In this document: piece after piece, positions 1-5,190 of the stretch
Position numbering within the stretch: the first letter of the stretch is position 1
Layout: the number at the start of each line of letters is the position of its first letter
Assembly: GCA_016650355.1 (NCBI GenBank)
Contig: JAENVX010000102.1
Span: 1-5,190 of the forward strand
Direction of reading: 5' to 3'
Length of the DNA stretch: 5,190 nucleotides
Source: Bacteroidia bacterium
GTDB taxonomy: Bacteria; Bacteroidota; Bacteroidia; Cytophagales; Cyclobacteriaceae
Notes under the pieces: model-generated
The model's database searches: none
The model's input: the letters and a program-made list of their open reading frames with translations, nothing else
What the model was told of the DNA's origin: nothing
Translations under genes and position numbers: made by a program

Positions 1-1106
1 AATTTGCCCTTGCCCATGGTTTCGTCCATGGGCACATGAAGCTCACGGCACGTGTTGCGCAATGCTCCCTCATCCATCTCCGAAATATCTATTTGTGTGA
101 AGTGCTGGATCGCTTCATACATGGTGAATCGTTTCCAGGGCCTTTTAAAATCAATTATATTATCTCCCACCGTTACCTGGGTAGTGCCATGCATATCCAT
201 CGCGGCCTTTTCAATCATCTCCTCCACCAAATCCATCATCCAGTTGTAATCCTTATACGCAACATACAATTCCACTTGCGTGAATTCCGGATTATGAAAC
301 CGTGACATACCTTCGTTACGAAAGTCTTTAGAAAATTCATATACTCCATTGAATCCGCCAACAATCAGGCGCTTGAGGTAGAGCTCGTTGGCAATTCTCA
401 AATAGAGCGTCATGTCAAGCGAGTTGTGATGTGTTGTGAATGGTTTAGCTGCAGCGCCACCGTACAACGGCTGAAGGATTGGAGTCTCTACTTCCAGATA
501 TCCCTTGGCGTTGAGAAACTGTCGCATAGAGTTGACCATTTGCGTACGTTTGATAAACGCCTCACGAACATGAGGGTTCACAACCAAATCCACATAACGC
601 ATGCGATAACGTTGTTCTGGATCTGTAAACGCATCGTGTAAAACTATTTTTCCGGCTTCGTCCGTTGTCTCTTTTACAATGGGAAGCGGCCTTAAAGATT
701 TCGATAAGATGATTAACTCTTTTACGTGAATAGACGTTTCACCGGTCTGAGTTGTGAAAACGAATCCTTTTATGCCAAGAATGTCTCCTATATCAAGTAG
801 CTTTTTAAAAACCGTGTTGTAAAATATTTTGTCCTCGCCTTGGCAAAGATCATCCCTACGCATATAAATTTGAATGCGCCCCGTTTCGTCTTGCAATTCC
901 GCAAATGATGCATTGCCCATTATTCTCCGGCTCATCATGCGACCGGCAATCGACACGTTCTTATATTCCTGCGTAGGATAATTTTTATGAATTTCTCCTG
1001 CGGTTACATTTACATCAAATAGCTCAGCCGGGTACGGATTAATTCCAAGCTTCACTAATTCCTCTAAACTCTGCCTGCGTATTATCTCCTGCTCGCTTAG
1101 TTGCAT
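1..1106 (-). CDS. lysS: Lysyl-tRNA synthetase, class II (partial; 3' end beyond window)
   Basis: Cytoplasmic enzyme that joins lysine to tRNA-Lys using ATP. I translated the minus strand from the ATG at 1106-1104 and it stays open for 368 codons to the window edge. Residues about 52-145 look like the N-terminal OB-fold that binds the anticodon (VSIAGRMMSRR, then SFAELQDETGRIQIYM at 67-82). The class II catalytic domain follows: motif 1 lies around 186-215 (KGYLEVETPILQP at 201-213), and motif 2 is KDFRNEGMSRFHNPEFTQVE at 260-279, with the ATP-binding FRNEG arginine and the HNPEFT wording typical of LysRS. Motif 3 and the C-terminus lie outside; family members are usually about 500-580 residues. 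The start is the first ATG of the frame and leaves a normal N-terminus. No Shine-Dalgarno site sits at the right distance: the nearest, AGAGG, is 17 bases upstream of the ATG. The gene follows proline dehydrogenase on the same strand after 119 bases. The assignment to LysRS rather than AspRS or AsnRS rests on the motif 2 wording. Confidence 0.96.
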   Translation of the reverse strand, partial: MQLSEQEIIRRQSLEELVKLGINPYPAELFDVNVTAGEIHKNYPTQEYKNVSIAGRMMSRRIMGNASFAELQDETGRIQIYMRRDDLCQGEDKIFYNTVFKKLLDIGDILGIKGFVFTTQTGETSIHVKELIILSKSLRPLPIVKETTDEAGKIVLHDAFTDPEQRYRMRYVDLVVNPHVREAFIKRTQMVNSMRQFLNAKGYLEVETPILQPLYGGAAAKPFTTHHNSLDMTLYLRIANELYLKRLIVGGFNGVYEFSKDFRNEGMSRFHNPEFTQVELYVAYKDYNWMMDLVEEMIEKAAMDMHGTTQVTVGDNIIDFKRPWKRFTMYEAIQHFTQIDISEMDEGALRNTCRELHVPMDETMGKGK

Positions 1107-1225
1107 AATTAAAATTAAAGTTACCTCTGTTCTAAAGGGTAAAAATAGTGATTTAGTGCAATCCCTGCCATGTACCTCACAGACGAGTCATAGCCCAGCA
1201 CATTCTTCATTTCAATTTGATGAAA

Positions 1226-2428
1226 CTATAAGTTAGACTTTCTTCTTTTTAGTTCTTTGCGGATCAGCATCAACTCCCTGCTGCTTTGACCAGTTACCGA
1301 AGTATTTTCAGCTGCCCTCCTTAGCAGATAGGGCATCACTGCCTCAACGGGGCCATAAGGAACATATTTCACAACGTTATAACCGTCCTTTGCCAAATTG
1401 AATGAAATGTTATCACTCATTCCTAATAACTGAGCAAACCAGACCCTCTTATCGCTTTGTTTCATACCATGCTTTTGCATGAGCAATGCTAAATATTGGT
1501 TGCTATATTCATTATGAGTACCACACACTAGTGTTATCCGCTGTTTATTGTCGAGGCAAAAAGTCAATCCGCTATTGAAGGAATCATCTGTTGCATTTTT
1601 GCTAACATGAATAGGGTCTGGATACTCCATCTTCTCTGCCCGTTCGCGTTCCTTTTCCATGTACGCACCGCGTACCATCTTCACTCCGAGATAATAATTA
1701 TGCATAGCGGCATTATGAAATGCTTCTTTTAAATTATTTAGCATATCAGCCCTGTACATCTGATATGTATTGAAAACAATTGCTCGCCCCTTGTTGTATT
1801 TTCCCATCATTTCGTAGGCAAGCGCATCAATGCCATTTTGAATCCAGCTATCTTCTGCATCAATCAGAATTGGCACTTCAAATTCATTGGCTCTCGAGCA
1901 GATTTTATCAACACGATCTCTCACACGCTCGAACTCAGCTTTTTCGCCATCAGTAAGTAATTGGTTGGATTGAACTTTTTCCAACAACGAAAATGCGGCC
2001 ATACCTGTTAATTTGAAGACACAAAATGGAATTGCCGGATTACCCTTTGCCTTGTCAAGTGTGCTTAAAATCTCAGATGCCGTGGTATCAAAACCTTCTT
2101 CCGTCTCTGCACCTTCAACAGAATAATCAAGAATGGTTCCAACATGGAACTGAGCCAATCGCTGAATAGTTTCCTCACTTTTTTCAATTGTCTCACCTCC
2201 GCAAAAATGATCGAATACTGTTGATCGGATTAGTCCTTTAATAGGGAGTTTAAATGCCAGCGCAACTTTTACGGCTGCTGTGGCCAGGCTTGATATTGTA
2301 GGATGACTTACCAGTGAGAAAATTAAGTGTGCCTTTTTTAGGCGACCGTCAGATTTATATGAAAAGGCGACAGCGGTATCATCAAAGTGTATTAGGGGCT
2401 CTACTTCCATAGGTTTTTTTTTGCGCAT
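1226..2428 (-). CDS. Proline dehydrogenase (monofunctional, FAD-dependent)
   Basis: Oxidises L-proline to 1-pyrroline-5-carboxylate with FAD, probably passing electrons to the membrane quinone pool; this is the first step of proline catabolism. The 400-residue protein is a PRODH (beta/alpha)8 barrel. Visible motifs in order are FKLTG (138-142), ILIDAEDSW (187-195), FNTYQMY (219-225), KMVRGAYMEKER (250-261), GTHNEYS (303-309), FAQLLGMSDN (331-340), YVPYGP (355-360) and YLLRRAAEN (367-375). By alignment with E. coli PutA, Y256, Y355, Y367, R370, R371 and E374 match Y437, Y540, Y552, R555, R556 and E559 of the proline/FAD pocket, so it should be active. There is no P5C dehydrogenase domain, so that enzyme must be encoded elsewhere. 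GAGGAG at 2438-2443, nine bases before the ATG, supports this start; the next ATG is codon 7 (2410). The stop is TAG. It is transcribed divergently from aroB and lies upstream of lysS. I give no symbol because putA normally denotes the fused enzyme. Confidence 0.95.
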   Translation of the reverse strand: MRKKKPMEVEPLIHFDDTAVAFSYKSDGRLKKAHLIFSLVSHPTISSLATAAVKVALAFKLPIKGLIRSTVFDHFCGGETIEKSEETIQRLAQFHVGTILDYSVEGAETEEGFDTTASEILSTLDKAKGNPAIPFCVFKLTGMAAFSLLEKVQSNQLLTDGEKAEFERVRDRVDKICSRANEFEVPILIDAEDSWIQNGIDALAYEMMGKYNKGRAIVFNTYQMYRADMLNNLKEAFHNAAMHNYYLGVKMVRGAYMEKERERAEKMEYPDPIHVSKNATDDSFNSGLTFCLDNKQRITLVCGTHNEYSNQYLALLMQKHGMKQSDKRVWFAQLLGMSDNISFNLAKDGYNVVKYVPYGPVEAVMPYLLRRAAENTSVTGQSSRELMLIRKELKRRKSNL

Positions 2429-2437
2429 TCAAATATA

Positions 2438-2443
2438 CTCCTC
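2438..2443 (-). promoter_or_regulatory. Ribosome binding site of the proline dehydrogenase gene
   Basis: The minus strand reads GAGGAG here, followed by nine bases and then the ATG at 2428-2426. It is the only convincing Shine-Dalgarno sequence in the window, and it decides for codon 1 rather than the ATG at codon 7. Confidence 0.6.
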
Positions 2444-2491
2444 GCAGTCAAATCTTAGAGTCATTTTCATATACAGACTTAAGAATTAGCC

Positions 2492-2499
2492 TATTTTTG
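2492..2499 (+). promoter_or_regulatory. Putative Bacteroidetes-type -7 promoter box for aroB
   Basis: TATTTTTG matches the Bacteroidetes primary sigma factor -7 consensus TAnnTTTG exactly. It lies 21 bases before the aroB ATG, which would give a leader of about 15 bases. No clear TTTG -33 element stands at the usual 19-21 base spacing; the closest T-rich stretch, near 2464-2468, is too far upstream. An eight-base match with only six fixed positions can arise by chance in AT-rich DNA, so the call rests mainly on its position in a divergent spacer. Confidence 0.4.
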
Positions 2500-2520
2500 T
2501 CGTAGTCCGAAATAAAAGAG

Positions 2521-3561
2521 ATGCTTCCCCACCACATCGTTATCGAACATAATCCCACGAAAGCCATATCAGGATTTCTTTCAAAATCATCCTATTCTAA
2601 AATGTGCATTTTAATGGATGAAAATACTGAATCGTATTGCTATCCCAGTATTACAAAGTTTCTTCCCCCTCATTCTATTTTGAGAGTTAAAAGTGGAGAA
2701 GAAAATAAAAATCTCGCAACCACAAGCCTTATCTGGCAACAGTTGACCGAGTTTACGATGGATCGACACGGGTTACTAATTATCCTTGGAGGTGGAGTCC
2801 TTGGTGACATGGGCGGATTTTGCGCGGCAACCTATAAACGTGGCATTGATTTTCTATTGATGCCAACGACCTTACTGGCCCAAGTCGATGCCAGTGTGGG
2901 AGGGAAACTCGGGATCGATTTTGATCACTTTAAAAATCATATTGGCCTCTTTCAAGAACCGGCCTCAACACTCATTTGCACAGATTTTCTTAACACGTTA
3001 CCAAAACGGGAACTTCGATCTGGTTTTGCGGAGATAATCAAACATTGCCTCATCTCTGATAAGTCCATGTGGGACACACTTAGGAATAAATCGTTTGACC
3101 AACAAGATTGGAAAACTCTTGTGCAACATTCTGTGGAGTATAAATGGTCGGTGGTAACCAAAGATCCTAGAGAGAAAGGTTTGCGAAAGGTCCTGAACTT
3201 CGGCCATACCGTTGGGCATGCAGTTGAAGGGTATACCCTAAAAAGGGGCAACCGCATTTTTCATGGAGAAGCTATAGCCGTAGGGATGATTTGCGAAGCC
3301 TATTTGGCTTTTAAAAAAAACCTGCTAGACCAAGAAGGCCTAGACCAGATCACTGAATACTTAATTAAACTATTTGGAAAGGTGGAGTTACCCCAACAAC
3401 ATGACCTTATCCTTTCGGGGATGCTTCAAGACAAGAAAAATAAAGGTAATAAAATATTAATGGCACTTATCAAAGGAATTGGCAAGGCCGTCTGGGATGT
3501 TGAAATCAGTGAAGAAGAGATAAAATCGTCATTGTTATACTATGCTACTGCGTCTTATTAG
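2521..3561 (+). CDS. aroB: 3-dehydroquinate synthase
   Basis: Second step of the shikimate pathway: converts DAHP to 3-dehydroquinate in the cytoplasm, using NAD+ and a divalent metal. The 346-residue length is normal for bacterial AroB. The NAD-binding region contains GGGVLGDMGGF (90-100) and PTTLLAQVDASVGGK (115-129). The metal ligands expected from the Aspergillus AROM structure (E194, H271, H287) appear as E171 in FAEIIKH, H229 in LNFGHTVGHA, and H248 in FHGEA. D123, K129, K138-N139, K174, R222 and H233 also match the conserved active-site set. The C-terminal helical domain is complete to the TAG stop. The start is the first ATG in the frame and puts the protein at the usual family N-terminus. 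No good Shine-Dalgarno is present, only AAAAGAG directly against the ATG. It is divergent from proline dehydrogenase and convergent, after 25 bases, with the small membrane-protein gene. Nothing suggests damage or transfer. Confidence 0.97.
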   Translation: MLPHHIVIEHNPTKAISGFLSKSSYSKMCILMDENTESYCYPSITKFLPPHSILRVKSGEENKNLATTSLIWQQLTEFTMDRHGLLIILGGGVLGDMGGFCAATYKRGIDFLLMPTTLLAQVDASVGGKLGIDFDHFKNHIGLFQEPASTLICTDFLNTLPKRELRSGFAEIIKHCLISDKSMWDTLRNKSFDQQDWKTLVQHSVEYKWSVVTKDPREKGLRKVLNFGHTVGHAVEGYTLKRGNRIFHGEAIAVGMICEAYLAFKKNLLDQEGLDQITEYLIKLFGKVELPQQHDLILSGMLQDKKNKGNKILMALIKGIGKAVWDVEISEEEIKSSLLYYATASY

Positions 3562-3586
3562 GCGGCAGATCAGACACTGTCTAACA

Positions 3587-3778
3587 TTAAACGTAGTGAA
3601 TGTCTGAGTCGTCAAATGGTTCTATATCAACTTTCTTGATCGTTTGTTTCAGGTCGTTAGCCTTCTTCACAATAAAGTCCCTCGTCTTTTTCCTGCGATC
3701 ACCCGTTAGTAACCAAGCAGCCAACAATGCCCCTCCGGCTACACCCAATCCAATCGCTATTTTTTTCTTGTTGTTCAT
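3587..3778 (-). CDS. Small YtxH-like single-pass membrane protein, function unknown
   Basis: A 63-residue protein with a short basic start (MNNKKK), one hydrophobic glycine/alanine-rich segment (residues about 7-24, IAIGLGVAGGALLAAWLL), then a basic amphipathic stretch (DRRKKTRDFIVKKANDLKQTIKK, in two parts about 27-38 and 39-49) and an acidic tail (EPFDDSD, 53-59). This layout resembles the small YtxH-type proteins common in Bacteroidetes, which are thought to be envelope- or stress-associated, but no specific function can be given. By the positive-inside rule the six-residue N-terminus and the longer basic tail compete, so topology is uncertain. The opposite strand is also open at 3600-3788, but its translation, with hydrophobic runs at both ends, looks like a shadow. 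The ATG at 3778 has no Shine-Dalgarno. The gene is convergent with aroB and divergent from aroA, so it is likely a separate transcription unit. Confidence 0.75.
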   Translation of the reverse strand: MNNKKKIAIGLGVAGGALLAAWLLTGDRRKKTRDFIVKKANDLKQTIKKVDIEPFDDSDIHYV

Positions 3779-3876
3779 AACATCATAAACTCGATTTAAA
3801 TTTAAATTGTTTCATTGACATGAAAAAAAATGACAGCTAAAATTATTTTAGATTCGCTTCTTTAAATTTACAGACT
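3779..3876. promoter_or_regulatory. AT-rich divergent spacer with three inverted repeats
   Basis: This 98-base spacer separates two divergent genes and so should hold both promoters. It contains the perfect palindrome ATTTAAATTTAAAT (3794-3807), TTTCAT-TGAC-ATGAAA (3810-3825) and CTAAAAT-T-ATTTTAG (3837-3851). The ten-base string TTTAAATTTA occurs at 3795-3804 and again at 3861-3870. TATTTTAG (3844-3851, plus strand) is one base from the TAnnTTTG box, but has no -33 partner at normal spacing. The repeats could be operator sites or simply a product of AT richness. Confidence 0.35.
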
Positions 3877-5100
3877 TTGGGCTCTTCTATTATTATCAAT
3901 AAGCTAAGTACGCTTGAGGGAAAAGCTAACTTGCTCCCTTCATCAAAGAGCATCAGTAACCGTGCCCTCATCCTCAATGCCCTTTCAGGCAACCAATCAA
4001 TCGTAAGCAACCTTTCCTCCGCCCGCGACACACAGTTGATGATGAGACTAATAAACGATGAATCTCCCCTCATTGACGTGATGGATGCCGGCACCACCAT
4101 GCGATTTCTTACCGCCTACTTTGCTATTTCAGGCATGAAAAAAACCCTAACTGGAACAGCACGCATGAGGCAACGACCAATCGGCCTTTTAGTTAATGCT
4201 TTGCAGGCGGTTGGCGTGACCATAAATTATCTAGAAAATAATGGGTTCCCACCTCATGAGATCATAGGGTATCATCCTAATAACACAAATACCATTTCAA
4301 TTCCGGGGAACATCAGCAGCCAGTACATCTCGGCATTAATGATGATTGCACCAATATTGCCGAAGGGCCTTACTATCCAACTAAAAGGCAAAGTTGGCAG
4401 CCGCCCTTACATACAGATGACTGCCGAATTGATGAGCAAGTTTGGAATCCAATGCGATTTTTCTGTACAAACAATTCATATCCCCAACGGAAAATATAAT
4501 CCTGTGTCCTATTCAGTTGAGGCCGATTGGTCAGCAGCTAGCTATTGGTTTGCTTTCACGGCCCTGGCTGAGAATGCGAGCATAACCTTACCCAATATTT
4601 CATCAAAATCATTGCAGGGTGATAGAGTTGTTGTAGAGATCATGGCAAAGCTTGGAGTTATAACTCACTTCGCAGACAATCAGGTATTCCTAAGCAAGTC
4701 CAATCACAGTACTTTTCTTGAATGGGATTTTACCGATTGCCCAGATCTCGCCCAGACTGTTTTGCCGGTTTGTGCCTGTAAAGGAATCTCAGGGAAATTC
4801 ACGGGTTTGGAAAGCCTTCGAATAAAAGAGTCAGACCGCATTGCTGCTCTTCAAACAGAACTCGGAAAAATTGGAGCAAAGATTTCAGAAGAAAGTGTAG
4901 GTGTGTGGACGCTAACTCCAAGTACAGGGTGGCCTGGTTCAGGAATCCAAATTGATACATATCACGATCACAGAATGGCAATGGGGTTAGCTCCTCTAGC
5001 AACTCTTATGAAATTAGAAATCAAAGATCCAGAAGTAGTAAACAAATCTTATCCTGGATTTTGGGCAGACATGAAATCAGTCGGGTTTACTCTCGCTTAA
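3877..5100 (+). CDS. aroA: 3-phosphoshikimate 1-carboxyvinyltransferase (EPSP synthase), probable TTG start
   Basis: Sixth shikimate-pathway step: transfers the enolpyruvyl group of PEP to shikimate-3-phosphate, giving EPSP for chorismate synthesis. With a TTG start the protein has 407 residues, a little under E. coli AroA (427). Conserved positions, with E. coli numbers in brackets: K24, S25 and R29 (K22, S23, R27) in SKSISNRA; G72, T73 and R76 (G96, T97, R100) in DAGTTMRF; R96 (R124) in ARMRQRPI; S147, S148 and Q149 (S169-Q171); D290 (D313); K317, E318 and R321 (K340, E341, R344) in RIKESDR; R366 (R386) in DHRMAMG; K390 (K411) in NKSYPG. All catalytic residues are present. Two substrate-loop positions differ from E. 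coli: N94 is D70 and P101 is F77. No ATG is available in frame: the only upstream one (3820) meets a TAA at 3838-3840. TTG at 3877 places the start just before the first beta strand (SIIINKL). No Shine-Dalgarno is visible. The stop is TAA. Confidence 0.95.
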   Translation: MGSSIIINKLSTLEGKANLLPSSKSISNRALILNALSGNQSIVSNLSSARDTQLMMRLINDESPLIDVMDAGTTMRFLTAYFAISGMKKTLTGTARMRQRPIGLLVNALQAVGVTINYLENNGFPPHEIIGYHPNNTNTISIPGNISSQYISALMMIAPILPKGLTIQLKGKVGSRPYIQMTAELMSKFGIQCDFSVQTIHIPNGKYNPVSYSVEADWSAASYWFAFTALAENASITLPNISSKSLQGDRVVVEIMAKLGVITHFADNQVFLSKSNHSTFLEWDFTDCPDLAQTVLPVCACKGISGKFTGLESLRIKESDRIAALQTELGKIGAKISEESVGVWTLTPSTGWPGSGIQIDTYHDHRMAMGLAPLATLMKLEIKDPEVVNKSYPGFWADMKSVGFTLA

Positions 5101-5106
5101 TTCATA

Positions 5107-5170
5107 ACAGAATCGAAATGGCAGTAATAGTAAGTGCCCATCAAAGGGCACCTCACTAGAATGATTCTGT
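5107..5170. repeat. Nested inverted repeat downstream of aroA, possible terminator
   Basis: The outer arms ACAGAATC (5107-5114) and GATTCTGT (5163-5170) are an exact eight-base inverted repeat. Inside them TAGT (5128-5131) pairs with ACTA (5155-5158), and GTGCCC (5134-5139) pairs with GGGCAC (5146-5151) around the six-base loop ATCAAA. The whole can fold into one long interrupted hairpin starting six bases after the aroA stop. Its position suits a transcription end or mRNA-stabilising structure. There is no T-run after the inner or the outer stem on either strand, so it is not a textbook intrinsic terminator. It could also be a copy of a small dispersed repeat. Confidence 0.5.
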
Positions 5171-5190
5171 AATTTAATGGCTACTTAATG

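Noticed and set aside
11..34. Perfect nine-base inverted repeat TGCCCATGG / CCATGGGCA with a six-base loop
   Set aside because: It lies inside the lysS coding region and encodes the expected VPMDETMGKGK wording. No T-run follows, so it is most simply a by-product of the codons.
36..641. Plus-strand ORFs within 36-305, 52-249 and 426-641
   Set aside because: They run antisense to the well-conserved lysS frame and show no recognisable protein features.
1205..1228. Short inverted repeat TTTCA-ATTTGA-TGAAA at the end of proline dehydrogenase
   Set aside because: Five AT-rich base pairs with no T-run are too weak for a terminator call.
2952..3257. Minus-strand ORFs of 101 and 73 codons inside aroB
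   Set aside because: They are antisense to conserved AroB motifs (FAEIIKH, LNFGHTVGHA) and have the cysteine/serine-rich look of shadow frames.
3570..3607. Inverted repeats between aroB and the small gene: AGACA-C-TGTCT (3572-3582) and TCAGACA / TGTCTGA (3570-3576, 3601-3607)
   Set aside because: The short-spaced arms leave almost no loop, the longer pair overlaps the small gene's coding end, and no T-run follows on either strand. I cannot support a terminator call.
3600..3788. Plus-strand ORF of 62 codons opposite the small membrane protein
   Set aside because: It mirrors the minus-strand gene, and its composition, with hydrophobic runs complementary to the K/R-rich and G/A-rich codons, is what a shadow frame gives. 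The minus-strand protein has a coherent membrane-protein layout.
3830..3865. 11-codon ORF upstream of aroA as a possible attenuator leader peptide
   Set aside because: It contains no Phe, Tyr or Trp codons and is not followed by a terminator-like hairpin with a T-run, so amino-acid attenuation is not supported.
3843..4100. Minus-strand ORF across the start of aroA (and another at 4799-5002)
   Set aside because: Both are antisense to conserved EPSP synthase coding sequence; no independent support.

Overview
This is a 5.2 kb stretch of ordinary chromosomal housekeeping DNA, most likely from a member of the Bacteroidetes and possibly from its Cytophagales branch. The evidence is moderate GC (roughly 40%), a stand-alone proline dehydrogenase of the type I associate with that phylum, AroA wording that resembles Cytophagales sequences as I remember them, a perfect Bacteroidetes-type -7 promoter box (TAnnTTTG) in front of aroB, and weak or absent Shine-Dalgarno sites at most genes. 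The phylum call is inference from sequence style; no search was run.

Layout, left to right. Positions 1-1106 (minus) hold the first 368 codons of lysyl-tRNA synthetase (lysS), whose 3' end lies outside the window. A 119-base gap (1107-1225) follows, with one possible but unproven 29-codon ORF. Positions 1226-2428 (minus) are a complete proline dehydrogenase with every expected active-site motif. A 92-base divergent spacer (2429-2520) carries the likely aroB promoter. Positions 2521-3561 (plus) are aroB, 3-dehydroquinate synthase. Positions 3587-3778 (minus) are a 63-residue YtxH-like single-pass membrane protein, convergent with aroB. Positions 3779-3876 are an AT-rich divergent spacer with three inverted repeats. 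Positions 3877-5100 (plus) are aroA, EPSP synthase, which has no usable in-frame ATG and probably starts at TTG. The tail (5101-5190) contains a nested inverted repeat that may end the aroA transcript.

Functionally, aroB and aroA supply two steps of the shikimate pathway to chorismate (the second and the sixth). They are not a tight operon here, because the small membrane-protein gene lies between them on the opposite strand. LysS charges tRNA-Lys, and proline dehydrogenase begins proline catabolism; the two are co-oriented but need not be co-transcribed.

I found no mobile element, CRISPR array, RNA gene, toxin-antitoxin pair or defence gene, and nothing that supports a new biological system. 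The points worth a second look are small: the aroA start, a divergent substrate-loop motif in AroA, the nested inverted repeat after aroA, the repeats in the aroA upstream spacer, an A9 tract at the start of the proline dehydrogenase gene, and the short ORF before lysS.
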